Shown here piece by piece: positions 8,896 through 17,163 of a DNA stretch of 64,000 nucleotides. The position numbers and the translations under genes are program-made. Under the pieces are notes generated by a model. It did no database searches. It was not told where the DNA came from and worked only from the letters and a program-made list of their open reading frames with translations. Position 1 is the first letter of the stretch, and each line of letters opens with the position of its first letter. The DNA is taken from positions 19,562 through 83,561 of the forward strand of contig DATGGU010000031.1 in assembly GCA_035308365.1 (NCBI GenBank). Reading direction: 5' to 3'. Source of the DNA: PALSA-505 sp035308365. Its GTDB lineage: Bacteria; Actinomycetota; Actinomycetes; Streptosporangiales; Streptosporangiaceae.

Positions 8896-10461
8896 TCAGG
8901 CCGCGGGCGTCAGCCTGGACATCGCGTTGATCACCCGGTCGGCAGCGTCGCCGCCCTGGGGGTCGGTGAGGTTCGCCAGCAGCTTCAGCACGAATCGCAT
9001 CGCAGTCGGCCTGCGCAGGCCGTGCCTGGTCGCGAACTTCATCAGCTCGGGGCGGCCAATCGCCTGCACGAACAGGCGCCCGAGCGTGTAATAGCCGCCG
9101 TAGGCGTCCTTGAGCGCCTGCGGGTAGGTGTACAGCACGCGCTCCGCACCCTGCCAGGTCGGCCGGGAGAGCGCCTGCGTGATCACCCTTGCGGCAATTT
9201 CGCCGGACTCCATCGCATAGGCGATGCCCTCGCCGTTGAACGGGTTCACCATGCCACCCGCGTCACCCGCGAGCAGCAGGCCCTTAGTGTAGTGGGGGGT
9301 CCGGTTGAACCCCATGGGCAGGGCGGCGCCCTGCACCGGCTGGGTCCGGTTGTCCTCGGTGAACCCCCAGGACGGCGGCATTCCGGCCAGCCACCGGCGC
9401 AGCAGCGCCCGGTAGTCGGTGTTCCGGAAGGCCGCGCTGGTGTTCAGCAGCCCGAGCCCGACGTTGCTGGTCCCGTCCCCCATGCCGAAGATCCAGCCGT
9501 ACCCGGGCAGCAGCCGGTCACCATCCCAGAGTTCGAGCCACGATTCGAGGTAGTCATCGTCATGCCGGGGACTGGTGTAATAGGTGCGCACGGCCACGCC
9601 GAGCGGCCGGTCGTCCCGCTTGCGCAGGCCCATCGCCACCGACAGTCTCGATGAGTTGCCGTCGGCGGCGACGACCAGGCGCGCCCGGTAGGTGCGCTGG
9701 GCGCCGGCCGCACCGCCGCTGCTCCCGGGTGGCCCGCTCTGCCTGGCGACCACGCCGGTTATCCGCCCGGTCCGGTCGTCCAGGACCGGGCCGGTGACGT
9801 TCATTCCCTCGATCAGCCGCACTCCGGCCTTCTGTGCGCTGCGCGCCAGGGTCTCGTCGAAGTCGAGCCGGTTGCGGACCAGCCCGTAGCCGGGGTAGCT
9901 GGTCAGATCCGGCCAGGGCAGTTCGAGCCGGACGCCGCCGCCAATGATCCGCAGGCCCTTGTTCGGCAGCCAGCCATCCTGCTTGTCCACCGCGATGCCC
10001 ATGCCCACGAGGGCCTTGACGGCGCGCGGAGTCAGCCCGTCACCACATACCTTCTCCCGCGGAAAATTGGTCTTCTCCAGCAGCAGCACGTCCAGGCCGG
10101 CCTTGGCCAGGTACGAAGCGGTCGTCGAGCCCGCCGGCCCCGCGCCGACGATGATCACGTCCGCTTCATCGGTGATGCCGTGACCCGGCTGGTGCGCACT
10201 CCCGGTGCGCGCGTGAAGGGATTGCCCAGGGGGTTCCGGGGGGGTCTCCCCCCGGGCAGGTACCGCGGGCCCCGGCGACGCTGGCCGAGGGCCAGCGAGC
10301 ATGGTCCGCTGCCCGGCGGGGGGCTCCGGGGGGGTCTCCCCCCGGGCAGATACCGCGGGCCCCGGCGAAGCTGGCCGAGGGCCAGCGAGCATGGTTCGCT
10401 GCTCGGTCACGGGCCTCATTGGGTAGTCCTGGTTAACGCTCCGGCTTGTGAACCGCTTCAC
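8896..10461 (-). CDS. geranylgeranyl reductase family flavoprotein (probable menaquinone side-chain reductase)
   Basis: A 521-residue FAD-dependent reductase. The FAD-binding motif is DVIIVGAGPAGSTTASYLA, followed by EKVCGDGLTPRAVKAL, and the family's second flavin motif LLLAGDAGGMVNPFNGEG is near residue 390. Between menG and nuoA, a role in partly saturating the menaquinone side chain is likely. The N-terminus is odd: about 85 residues precede the FAD fold, most of them two in-frame copies of a 30-residue unit (QRTMLAGPRPASPGP...) encoded by a 90-bp tandem DNA repeat related to intergenic repeats elsewhere in this window. The GTG at 10461 has a GGAAAG ribosome site 5 nt upstream; an ATG at 10419 with AGGA 7 nt upstream is an alternative. 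No in-frame start lies between the repeats and the FAD fold. Confidence 0.9.
   Translation of the reverse strand: MKRFTSRSVNQDYPMRPVTEQRTMLAGPRPASPGPAVSARGETPPEPPAGQRTMLAGPRPASPGPAVPARGETPPEPPGQSLHARTGSAHQPGHGITDEADVIIVGAGPAGSTTASYLAKAGLDVLLLEKTNFPREKVCGDGLTPRAVKALVGMGIAVDKQDGWLPNKGLRIIGGGVRLELPWPDLTSYPGYGLVRNRLDFDETLARSAQKAGVRLIEGMNVTGPVLDDRTGRITGVVARQSGPPGSSGGAAGAQRTYRARLVVAADGNSSRLSVAMGLRKRDDRPLGVAVRTYYTSPRHDDDYLESWLELWDGDRLLPGYGWIFGMGDGTSNVGLGLLNTSAAFRNTDYRALLRRWLAGMPPSWGFTEDNRTQPVQGAALPMGFNRTPHYTKGLLLAGDAGGMVNPFNGEGIAYAMESGEIAARVITQALSRPTWQGAERVLYTYPQALKDAYGGYYTLGRLFVQAIGRPELMKFATRHGLRRPTAMRFVLKLLANLTDPQGGDAADRVINAMSRLTPAA
10221..10400. repeat. 90-bp tandem repeat, two copies, inside the reductase gene
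   Basis: Bases 10221-10310 and 10311-10400 are two near-identical 90-bp units. Each contains a run like GGGGTCTCCCCCCGGGC and a GCTGGCCGAGGGCCAGC palindrome, followed by GAGCATGGT. Ninety bases equals 30 codons, so the reading frame is kept. The same core motif recurs in intergenic DNA near 38.5, 41.0 and 42.1-42.3 kb. Confidence 0.9.
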
Positions 10462-10482
10462 AAGTACTTTCCGTTTTGCAGT

Positions 10483-11223
10483 CTAGACCGTCTGCCCAGC
10501 CTCCCGGCCGTCCGCCGGGGGGTTAATGGCCAGGTGCACGGCGACGACGCCCATCGTCAGCCTGCGCCATCGCACGGCCGACCAGCCAGCCTCCCGTATC
10601 TGGCCGGCCAGTTGCTGCCCATCGGGCCATGCCTTGATCGATTCGGCCAGGTAGGCGTAGGCGGCCGTGTTCCGTGACAGGGTACGGGCCACGCTGGGCA
10701 GCGCGACGGCCAGCGCCCAGTCGTAGAGCGCGTCCAGGGCCCGGACCTTGAGGTGGCCGAACTCGCAGACCACCAGGCGGCCGCCGGGCCTGGTGACGCG
10801 GCGCATCTCGGCCAGTGCGGCCGCCGGGTCGGTCACATTGCGCAGCCCGAACGAGATCGTCACCGCGTCGAACACACCGTCGGCGAACGGCAGCCTGAGT
10901 GCGTCGCCGGCCACGAAACCGACGGTGCCGGGCCCGTCGCCGGGCGGCCTGTGCGCGCCCACCCGGAGCATGCCGAGCGAGAAGTCACACGCCACGCACG
11001 CCGCACCCGCTCCGGTCAGGGCGCGCGACGAGGCGCCCGTGCCGGCGGCCAGGTCCAGCACGCGATCACGAGGGCCCGCACCGACAGCGGCCGCCACCAC
11101 GCGCCGCCACCGCCGGTCCATGCCCAGCGAGAGCACGTCGTTGAGCAGGTCGTAGCGGTCGGCTACGCGGTCGAACATCGCCGAGACCTCGCCCGGCCGC
11201 TTGTCGAGGTGGGCGCGGACCAT
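10483..11223 (-). CDS. menG: demethylmenaquinone methyltransferase
   Basis: A 246-residue class I SAM methyltransferase of the UbiE/MenG family; it methylates demethylmenaquinone in the last step of menaquinone synthesis. Visible motifs are FDRVADRYDLLNDVLSLGMD at the N-terminus, the SAM loop DLAAGTGASSRAL, FGLRNVTD and PGGRLVVCEFG. The ATG at 11223 gives family length (MVRAHLDKRPGEV); the longer upstream frame has no homology-like content. The reductase gene begins 21 nt downstream on the same strand, so the two are probably one operon. Confidence 0.95.
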   Translation of the reverse strand: MVRAHLDKRPGEVSAMFDRVADRYDLLNDVLSLGMDRRWRRVVAAAVGAGPRDRVLDLAAGTGASSRALTGAGAACVACDFSLGMLRVGAHRPPGDGPGTVGFVAGDALRLPFADGVFDAVTISFGLRNVTDPAAALAEMRRVTRPGGRLVVCEFGHLKVRALDALYDWALAVALPSVARTLSRNTAAYAYLAESIKAWPDGQQLAGQIREAGWSAVRWRRLTMGVVAVHLAINPPADGREAGQTV

Positions 11224-11953
11224 GCAGCCCACCCTATGGGTTGGGCGAATGCCGCGTGCCAGATGGGGCCGGGCCGGGAGCAGCCTGGTCGGCGGCCGAT
11301 CCGATTCGGCCATTCGGCAGCCGCGTGGCGGCTGACTCTGGGTAAACTCGCGAATGCACAAACATCCTGCCCCCAGATCCGGCCTGGGCACGGTTTCCAC
11401 ATCGGGCACCATCTGATGTGAACCTCTTACGGGAGCAGGCCGTCTTGTTTTCATAGTGAAAGCTCCGGGAACAACCCGGTAGATCTCGGTGGAACGGGCG
11501 GTTAAGAGCGCGGAGACGTATGGCCCAGGGTCGGGGTGATACCGTGCGATTTCTGGGTAGAGCAGCCTCCATCGCGCAGGCAGAAAGAGGTTGGCGGTCT
11601 GCTTTGGAAACGATGGCCGGTACGCCAGTGTGGCCGCCTTACGCGTCGGAGCTTGCGCAAGAGGCCGGGTCGTGCGTCCCAGAGCGTCGTGCAACACCGC
11701 ATCGCGGGTGCGGGCCCAGCGGCCCTGCGCGGGCGGTCAAGCCCAGGAGCGCATCCCATACCGCGGCGCGAGTGCCTGCACGAACGATCGGGCAATGTCC
11801 CGGCCAGAGCGACCCGGCAGATCGTGCGGGCGGCGCAGATCGGGTTGAGCACAGTCAGGGGCACCACAACCAGGCAGCAAATTTTGCATGGCGCGATTTC
11901 CGGGTAGAACACAGTGGATTCACCGGCCTGAACTCGTCAGCCGGCCAGGTGAT
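11224..11953. other. 730-nt intergenic region between divergent menG and the polysaccharide locus
   Basis: I see no convincing gene here. The left part (11224-11680) must hold the menG promoter on the minus strand. The right part holds the longest copy of an inverted-repeat element (11684-11894). A short motif GCGATTTCTGGGTAGAGC near 11546 recurs as GCGATTTCCGGGTAGAAC near 11893. Small open frames in this stretch lack ribosome sites and family features. Confidence 0.6.
11684..11894. repeat. inverted-repeat element, copy B (upstream of the kinase-like gene)
   Basis: The left end GCGTCGTGCAAC (11684-11695) and right end TTTGCATGGCGC (11883-11894) are imperfect inverted repeats. Just inside the left end is ACCGCATCGCG, and the right end continues CGCGATTTC. 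The interior looks like two or three degenerate copies of one module starting near 11696 and 11760. The element ends 59 nt before the next start codon. Related copies are at 18950-19051 and 25209-25245. Confidence 0.6.
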
Positions 11954-13255
11954 ATGAGCGTGGACAGTACTCCTGACATCACGGTCGCGCGGCATGATCC
12001 GTACGGGGTGCCCGCAGATGATGTGGCCGCGAGTCAGGAGTGGCTGGCGTGCCTGCGGGAAACTTGTGACCTGCTCTGGCCACCGCCGGCCGAGGTCACC
12101 CTGGATGTCGATGGGGCCGGCTGGCCGGGCCGGCGGCACGCCGCGCGGCAACCGGACAGCGTGTTCGCATTGATCCCGGCACTGCACCGGCCGCCGCTGC
12201 TGGTGCCCACCGACCGCCGGTCCGCGGCTGCCGCGGTCCGCCACTACAGCGCGACCAGGTCGCCGGCCGCCCGGCTGTATGTCAGGGTGCTGGCTGCGGG
12301 CCTGGCCAGCGGCCTGGGCCGGATACTGCTGCGCGGCAAGGTCTGGGTGGACGCTCCTACCGGGGCGGACACCATCGAGCGGTACCTGCGATCGGTGATG
12401 TCGCCCGACGTGCGGGTCAGCATCGAACTCGGCCGCGCCCGCGCCAACCGCAAGCCCGTACTGCAGATACTCAGCGGCTCGGGGGAGGCCGTCGGGTTTG
12501 CGAAGATCGGTGTCAATCCGCTCACCAGCAGCCTGGTCCGGGCCGAGTACGAGTCGCTCGAGCGGCTGAGCAAGGCGGGGCTGCGGGAGATCGCCATACC
12601 CGAGGTGCTGCACTACGACACCTGGCATGACCTGGACGTGCTCGTGCTGAGCGCGCTCCCGGCGTGGCGCCCCCGCCGTCCGCTCCCCGCGACACGGCTG
12701 GCCGCGGCCATGGCCGAGCTGGCCAGGGTCGACGGGCTGCACAGCGAGCCCCTGGCCGGCGGCAGGTACCTGCGGCGGCTCAGCTCCCGGCTCGCCTCCG
12801 CCGACGAAGGGCCCGAGCACACCGCCCTGGTGCAGGCGCTGGAGGTGGTCGCCGCCCGGGCGGACAGCGCGATACTGACCTTCGGCTGCTGGCACGGGGA
12901 CTGGGCGCCGTGGAACATGGCCAACACCGGCCGCGGGCTGCTGGTGTGGGACTGGGAGCGGTTCACCGGCGGTGTGCCGCTCGGTTTCGACGCCCTGCAC
13001 TACTGGCTGCAATCCGAGGTGGGGATGAGCAGGCGCGATCCGAGGACCGCGGCGGCCGCCTGCCTGGAGCGCGCACCGCAGTTGCTCGGCTCCTTCGGGA
13101 TTCCCGCCAGGGATGCCCAGCTCACAGCGGTTCTTTACCTGGCCGACCTGGCCACGCGGTACCTGGTCGACCGGCAGGCTCAGGCCGGGGCGCGGCTCGG
13201 CGCTCCGGGTACCTGGCTGATCCCGGCCATCATCAGCAAGCTGGACCGACTGTGA
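11954..13255 (+). CDS. protein-kinase-like phosphotransferase (APH/choline-kinase fold)
   Basis: A 433-residue protein whose C-terminal half shows the catalytic signature of the aminoglycoside/choline phosphotransferase fold: HGDWAPWN near residue 315 (catalytic Asp and Asn) and VWDWERF near 331 (the metal-binding D-W-E). The N-terminal half has no motif I recognise. It probably phosphorylates a small molecule, a sugar or a lipid head group rather than a protein, but the substrate cannot be read from sequence. It is the first gene of the polysaccharide locus. The ATG at 11954 is preferred over a TTG/ATG about 66 nt upstream, because the upstream start lies inside the inverted-repeat element. 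The last 26 bp, including the stop, are duplicated just downstream. Confidence 0.75.
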   Translation: MSVDSTPDITVARHDPYGVPADDVAASQEWLACLRETCDLLWPPPAEVTLDVDGAGWPGRRHAARQPDSVFALIPALHRPPLLVPTDRRSAAAAVRHYSATRSPAARLYVRVLAAGLASGLGRILLRGKVWVDAPTGADTIERYLRSVMSPDVRVSIELGRARANRKPVLQILSGSGEAVGFAKIGVNPLTSSLVRAEYESLERLSKAGLREIAIPEVLHYDTWHDLDVLVLSALPAWRPRRPLPATRLAAAMAELARVDGLHSEPLAGGRYLRRLSSRLASADEGPEHTALVQALEVVAARADSAILTFGCWHGDWAPWNMANTGRGLLVWDWERFTGGVPLGFDALHYWLQSEVGMSRRDPRTAAAACLERAPQLLGSFGIPARDAQLTAVLYLADLATRYLVDRQAQAGARLGAPGTWLIPAIISKLDRL

Positions 13256-13282
13256 CCACCAGCAAGCTGGACCGACTGTGAC
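13231..13282. repeat. 26-bp tandem repeat across the stop codon
   Basis: Two 26-bp units (13231-13256 and 13257-13282) differ at one base and share AGCAAGCTGGACCGACTGTG. The first unit encodes the last codons of the kinase-like protein and its stop. The second is an untranslated copy, which looks like a small local duplication. Confidence 0.85.
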
Positions 13283-13596
13283 GTCCAGGCACCGCCATGA
13301 CCTGCCAGAACAGGCCCAGCCAGGACTTTTTACGTTTAACCGGCGAATCAGCTTCCGTTCGTTTACGCGTCCACTACTGTGGCGTATGTTGGCGTAACGC
13401 ACGCACGCGCGCGCATCGGTGGGGGATGCCGCATCGGCTACAGTGTCCGCGGACAGGGCAGGATTTCTTGCGGATATGTTCCACATTTCATGCTTATCCG
13501 GGAAGCGGGGCCACTAGCGCTTGCCGCTCGGCATAAGGTGATGCCGCATGCAGAGTGCCGTTCACGCCACCGTCATCACCGCAGGAGGATGATCTC
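13283..13596. other. intergenic region upstream of the first sulfotransferase
   Basis: About 310 nt with no recognisable gene. It is locally less GC-rich around 13317-13390 (TTTTTACGTTTAACC) and has a CACGCACGCGCGCGC run near 13400. The promoter of the downstream sulfotransferase pair is probably here, but I see no clear -35/-10 pair. Confidence 0.4.
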
Positions 13597-14538
13597 GTGA
13601 CTGTGGGCGAGAAGACCGAGGAAGCACTCGGCGATTGGGCAGTCAACACCTATCCGACCTGGCCGAGCTGCGGAGATCACGACACGCTGCTCCGGCGGGT
13701 GGCGCACTGGGGCGTGGTGACGGCGGGCAAGCCCACCGCGCGCGCACGGATGCTGCCCAGCTTCCTGATCGTGGGCGCCGAACGCGGCGGCACCACGTCC
13801 ATGTACTACTACCTGAGCCAGCACCCGGCCCTGTTCAGCTCCATTCTGCCCAAGAAGGAAGTGCATTTCTTCGATCTGGCCTACCACCGCGGGCTCGGCT
13901 GGTACCAGGCGCACTTCCCGCTGGTCGCCCGCGCGCGCCTGGTCACCCGGGGCACCGGCGTGGCGCCGGCAGCCTACGAGGGCAGCCCGTACTACATGTT
14001 CCACCCGCTGGCCGCCGAGCGGATCAACCGCGACCTGCCGGGCGTGCGGGTAATCGCCCTGCTGCGTGACCCGGTGGAGCGGGCCTACTCCGCACACTCC
14101 AACCAGTTCGGCATGGGTCACGAGAAAGAGCCGTTCGAGCGGGCGCTGGAACTCGAAGACGCCAGGCTCGCCGGTGAGCAGGAGCGCCTGGCCAGCGACC
14201 CCACCTATTACAGCCGCAGGCACTGGCTGTTCTCCTACCGCACCCGGGGCCACTACATCGAGCAGCTCGAGCGCATGGAGCGGGTCTTCGGCCGGGAGCG
14301 GATGCACGTCATCGACAGCGGCGACTTCTTCGCCGACCCGCAGACCACATACCACCAGACCCTCGACTTCCTTGGCATCCCCCGCCTGGGCAATCCAACG
14401 TTCACGCCCAAGAACGGCCGGACCCGCTCGCCGATGCCCGAGTCGCTGCGGGCCTCGCTGGAAGAGCACTACCGCCCCTACGACGAGCGCCTCGCCGTCT
14501 GGCTGGGCCGCGAACCGAGCTGGCGCCGCGGAGACTGA
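13597..14538 (+). CDS. sulfotransferase (PAPS-dependent), copy 1
   Basis: A 313-residue carbohydrate-type sulfotransferase, similar in layout to heparan N-sulfotransferase domains. The 5'-phosphosulfate loop is FLIVGAERGGTTSMYYYL (about residues 54-71) and the 3'-phosphate-binding segment is LLRDPVERAYSAHSN (about 154-168). A family core, PFERALELEDARL, follows. The GTG at 13597 is supported by AGGAGG 8 nt upstream. It differs from its paralogs in having Gly-Gly rather than Cys-Gly in the PAPS loop. It is likely cytoplasmic, acting on lipid-linked sugar units before flipping (inference). It is paralogous to the genes at 20293 and 32053 and more distantly to that at 14700. Confidence 0.9.
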   Translation: MTVGEKTEEALGDWAVNTYPTWPSCGDHDTLLRRVAHWGVVTAGKPTARARMLPSFLIVGAERGGTTSMYYYLSQHPALFSSILPKKEVHFFDLAYHRGLGWYQAHFPLVARARLVTRGTGVAPAAYEGSPYYMFHPLAAERINRDLPGVRVIALLRDPVERAYSAHSNQFGMGHEKEPFERALELEDARLAGEQERLASDPTYYSRRHWLFSYRTRGHYIEQLERMERVFGRERMHVIDSGDFFADPQTTYHQTLDFLGIPRLGNPTFTPKNGRTRSPMPESLRASLEEHYRPYDERLAVWLGREPSWRRGD

Positions 14539-14699
14539 CCAACCCGGGGCTTTCCATGGCGGGCCATGCTGCACACCGGTCTTCGGCCAGTTTCGCCGGT
14601 CCTCACGAAGTATTCGCCCGGTGGGACGGCCCCCGGAACCCCGGTGTGACGGCTGCGCCCGCCAGGTTATTTTCGAAGAGTGTTGTTGAGGGGCCAGGA

Positions 14700-15596
14700 A
14701 TGACCACGAGTGAGCGGGCCGCGCGGCATGCGCCGGGCGGGGCGGCGGGGGCGCTGCGGCAGCTCGGCCGGGGTGCTTACCGCAGGCTGAACGCGGCGAC
14801 GGCCTCCCGCCGGCTCACGCCGGGGTTCGTCATGATCGGGGCGCAGCGGTGCGGGACGACGTCGATGTTCCTCGCGCTGGCCAGCCACCCGCAGGTGATA
14901 CGCCCCAAGTACCGCAAGGGCATCAACTACTTCGACCTGAACTACACCCGCGGCGAGAACTGGTACCGCGGTCACTTTCCGACCGCGGCGGCGGCGCGGC
15001 GCGCGGCCGCCGGTTACGGCGAGCCGGTGGCGTTCGAGGCCAGCGGCTACTACCTCTACCACCCGTTCGCGATCGAGCGGCTGGCGCGTGACCTGCCGGC
15101 GGCCAAGCTCATCGTCATGCTGCGCGACCCGGTCGAGCGCGCGTTCTCCGGCTACAAGCACGAGTGCGCCGGTGGGTTCGAGCAGGAGACGAGCTTCGAG
15201 AGGGCACTGGAACTCGAAGACAGCCGGCTGGCCGGCGAGATCGACCGGATGCGCCGCGATCCGGGCTATGAGAGCTACTCACACCGCCACCACTCCTACC
15301 GCCACCGTGGGCAGTATGCGGAGCAGCTCGAGCGGGTCTTCGGGCTGTTCCCCCGTGAGCAGGTGCACATACTCCAGAGCGAGGCTTACTACGCCGACCC
15401 GCCGCGGGAGTACCGGCGGGTCGTGGAGTTCCTCGGCCTGCATCCCTTTGAGCCGGACCGGTTCAGCCAGCCCAAGGCCCACCCCAGCGAGCCGATGGCC
15501 CCGGCGACCAGGGACATGCTCGCCCGGCACTACGCCCCACACAACGAGCGGCTGGCCGGACTGCTCGGCCAGCCGCCGCGCTGGGCACAAGCTTGA
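14700..15596 (+). CDS. sulfotransferase (PAPS-dependent), copy 2
   Basis: A 298-residue sulfotransferase, the most diverged of the four stand-alone copies. The PAPS loop reads FVMIGAQRCGTTSMFLAL and the 3'-phosphate segment VMLRDPVERAFSGYKHE. The shared core SFERALELEDSRL and a histidine-rich YSHRHHSYRHRGQY stretch follow. I chose the ATG at 14700 because it has GAGGGG 6 nt upstream; the longer frame overlaps only spacer sequence. It lies 161 nt after copy 1 on the same strand and converges with the next gene, leaving only 4 nt between the two stops. Confidence 0.9.
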   Translation: MTTSERAARHAPGGAAGALRQLGRGAYRRLNAATASRRLTPGFVMIGAQRCGTTSMFLALASHPQVIRPKYRKGINYFDLNYTRGENWYRGHFPTAAAARRAAAGYGEPVAFEASGYYLYHPFAIERLARDLPAAKLIVMLRDPVERAFSGYKHECAGGFEQETSFERALELEDSRLAGEIDRMRRDPGYESYSHRHHSYRHRGQYAEQLERVFGLFPREQVHILQSEAYYADPPREYRRVVEFLGLHPFEPDRFSQPKAHPSEPMAPATRDMLARHYAPHNERLAGLLGQPPRWAQA

Positions 15597-15600
15597 TTGA

Positions 15601-16776
15601 TTATCCGGTGCTGACGCTGCCCTGCATCATCGCCGTATGCCCCAGTGTGGCCAGGGCAGAGATCGATGTGGCGTTGTTGTCCAGATTGTAGTTGCAGGTC
15701 ACTCCCTGCTCGGGCTGACCAGTGCTGTCCCAGTACATCGCCGCGCGGATCACCGGGGTGGCGGCCAGGTAGGACTGCATCTCGCGGATGAACCAGGGCT
15801 GGATGCCGGCCGGGCTGGGGGCACTGCCCCATTCGGCCACGAACACCGGCAGCTTTCCATGTGCGGCGGCAAAGCTGACCACCGGATCGAACACCGAGGC
15901 CGGTGTCACCGATTCGGCTCCGGCGGTCGTGACCGGCTGGTGGTCCCGCTCCATCTTGCAGGAGTAGCTGTTGTATCCGTCGGCGGCGACGACGTCGACC
16001 TCGCCGTTACCCGGCCAGTAGCTGCTGGCGCCGTTGTTCGGCAGGTAGGCCTGGTGCAGCATGATGAACACCCAGTGCAGCCGGCCACCGTCGTTCCAGT
16101 TCAGATGGGCGGAAGCGGCGAGCTGATGAATGTGGTCCCAGGCCCGGACGAACTGCGCCGCGTCGCCCAGCGAGGCGTGGTGCACGTTGTCAGGCTCGTG
16201 CTCGAAGCAGATGTAGATCGCGCCGAGGTGGTACTGGTAGGCGGCGTGGTTCACGGCCTCGAGGAAGGTCCGGATGGGGCCGTCCTGGTCCCCTGCGGCG
16301 ATCGAGGCGTAGCTGGGCCCGCTGCTGTCCATGCTGACCAGCAGCGTGCTGCCCGCCGCCATGAACCTGCTGCTGTAGCCGGGGAACGTCTGGCCGATGA
16401 AGTAGTAGACCCGGACGATCGCCAGGGTGCGGCCGAGCTTGCCCTGCTGAGGTACCAGCTCGCCGTCACCGCCGAAAAGCGCGCTGCTGCCGGTGACGCC
16501 GGACGATGCGCTCGGCGAACTGCTCGCCGAGGGGGAGGCTCCGCTTCCGGGCGTCACCAGTCCGGAAGTCCCTGCTACAGCGGCGCTGCCAGCGACGGCA
16601 CCGGGGGTTCCCGCGTTCAGTGCAAGGCGCCCCGTTGCCTGACCGCACCCGGCGGCCAGAACGGTCAGGCCCGCTCCGGCGGCTATGATCGCGAAACGGC
16701 GGGGGGGACGCCGCAAGCCCTGGCGCCAGCCTGACAGGGCACCGGCGCGCCTGGGCTCACGTGTATTGTGGTCCAT
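15601..16776 (-). CDS. GH26-like glycoside hydrolase lipoprotein, copy A
   Basis: A 391-residue exported protein. The N-terminus has basic residues, a hydrophobic stretch and a lipobox (VLAAGC), so it is probably a lipoprotein. A Ser/Pro/Ala-rich linker of about 60 residues leads to a TIM-barrel-like domain. The likely catalytic glutamates are in ICFEHEPDN (about residue 190, acid/base) and VAEWGS (about 313, nucleophile), in the spacing typical of GH26/clan A enzymes. A role in trimming or releasing the locus polysaccharide is inferred from context. The ATG at 16776 has no ribosome site. A TAATCT box lies 8 nt upstream, and the same spacing is seen in copy B (22174-23250), so the transcript may be leaderless. 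The gene is divergent from the adjacent Wzz-like gene. Confidence 0.8.
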   Translation of the reverse strand: MDHNTREPRRAGALSGWRQGLRRPPRRFAIIAAGAGLTVLAAGCGQATGRLALNAGTPGAVAGSAAVAGTSGLVTPGSGASPSASSSPSASSGVTGSSALFGGDGELVPQQGKLGRTLAIVRVYYFIGQTFPGYSSRFMAAGSTLLVSMDSSGPSYASIAAGDQDGPIRTFLEAVNHAAYQYHLGAIYICFEHEPDNVHHASLGDAAQFVRAWDHIHQLAASAHLNWNDGGRLHWVFIMLHQAYLPNNGASSYWPGNGEVDVVAADGYNSYSCKMERDHQPVTTAGAESVTPASVFDPVVSFAAAHGKLPVFVAEWGSAPSPAGIQPWFIREMQSYLAATPVIRAAMYWDSTGQPEQGVTCNYNLDNNATSISALATLGHTAMMQGSVSTG

Positions 16777-17163
16777 GGCAGTAAAGATTAGACACGTTCG
16801 CGCCGAGCGCTCCGGGTTACGCACGGAAAAGGGCGAACGTTAGCCGGACAGACGCTGCGAGCGCTATACCCTGTCCGCTGACGGACCGTTCGGCGCGAGC
16901 GTACCTGGCCGGAAACGGGGGGGAATCCGGCACGGGCGCTATACGCCCTGTCCAATAGTGGTACCCCACTGTTACCGGATGTCAACTGTGGCAACCGGAC
17001 ATGACCCGGCAGAGGGTGAGATGTCATCCAGCGAGGCGGCTCGAGCGTCGACAATCCACGGGGGGACAGCGTCGACAGTCCACGGGGGGACTTCGTACAT
17101 GACACGTCGTGATGATGGCTGCTCCGCGCAGGTGAGCAGCGATACAGCAAGGAGCAGGGCAGC
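16777..17163. promoter_or_regulatory. divergent promoter region of GH/Wzz module A
   Basis: This 387-nt region separates the divergent lipoprotein and Wzz-like genes and is clearly homologous to 23251-23543. On the minus side, AACGTGTCTAATCTTT just before the ATG is conserved. On the plus side, GAGATGTCATCCAGCGAGGC and the ribosome-site region (CAAGGAGCAG) are conserved. Copy A alone has a tandem pair of 24-bp units around 17047-17093 beginning AGCGTCGACA and ending CACGGGGGGAC; copy B has one degenerate unit. Confidence 0.65.

Noticed and set aside
11888..11953. Earlier start for the kinase-like protein at 11888
   Set aside because: The extra 22 codons fall on the right end of an inverted-repeat element shared by non-coding regions.
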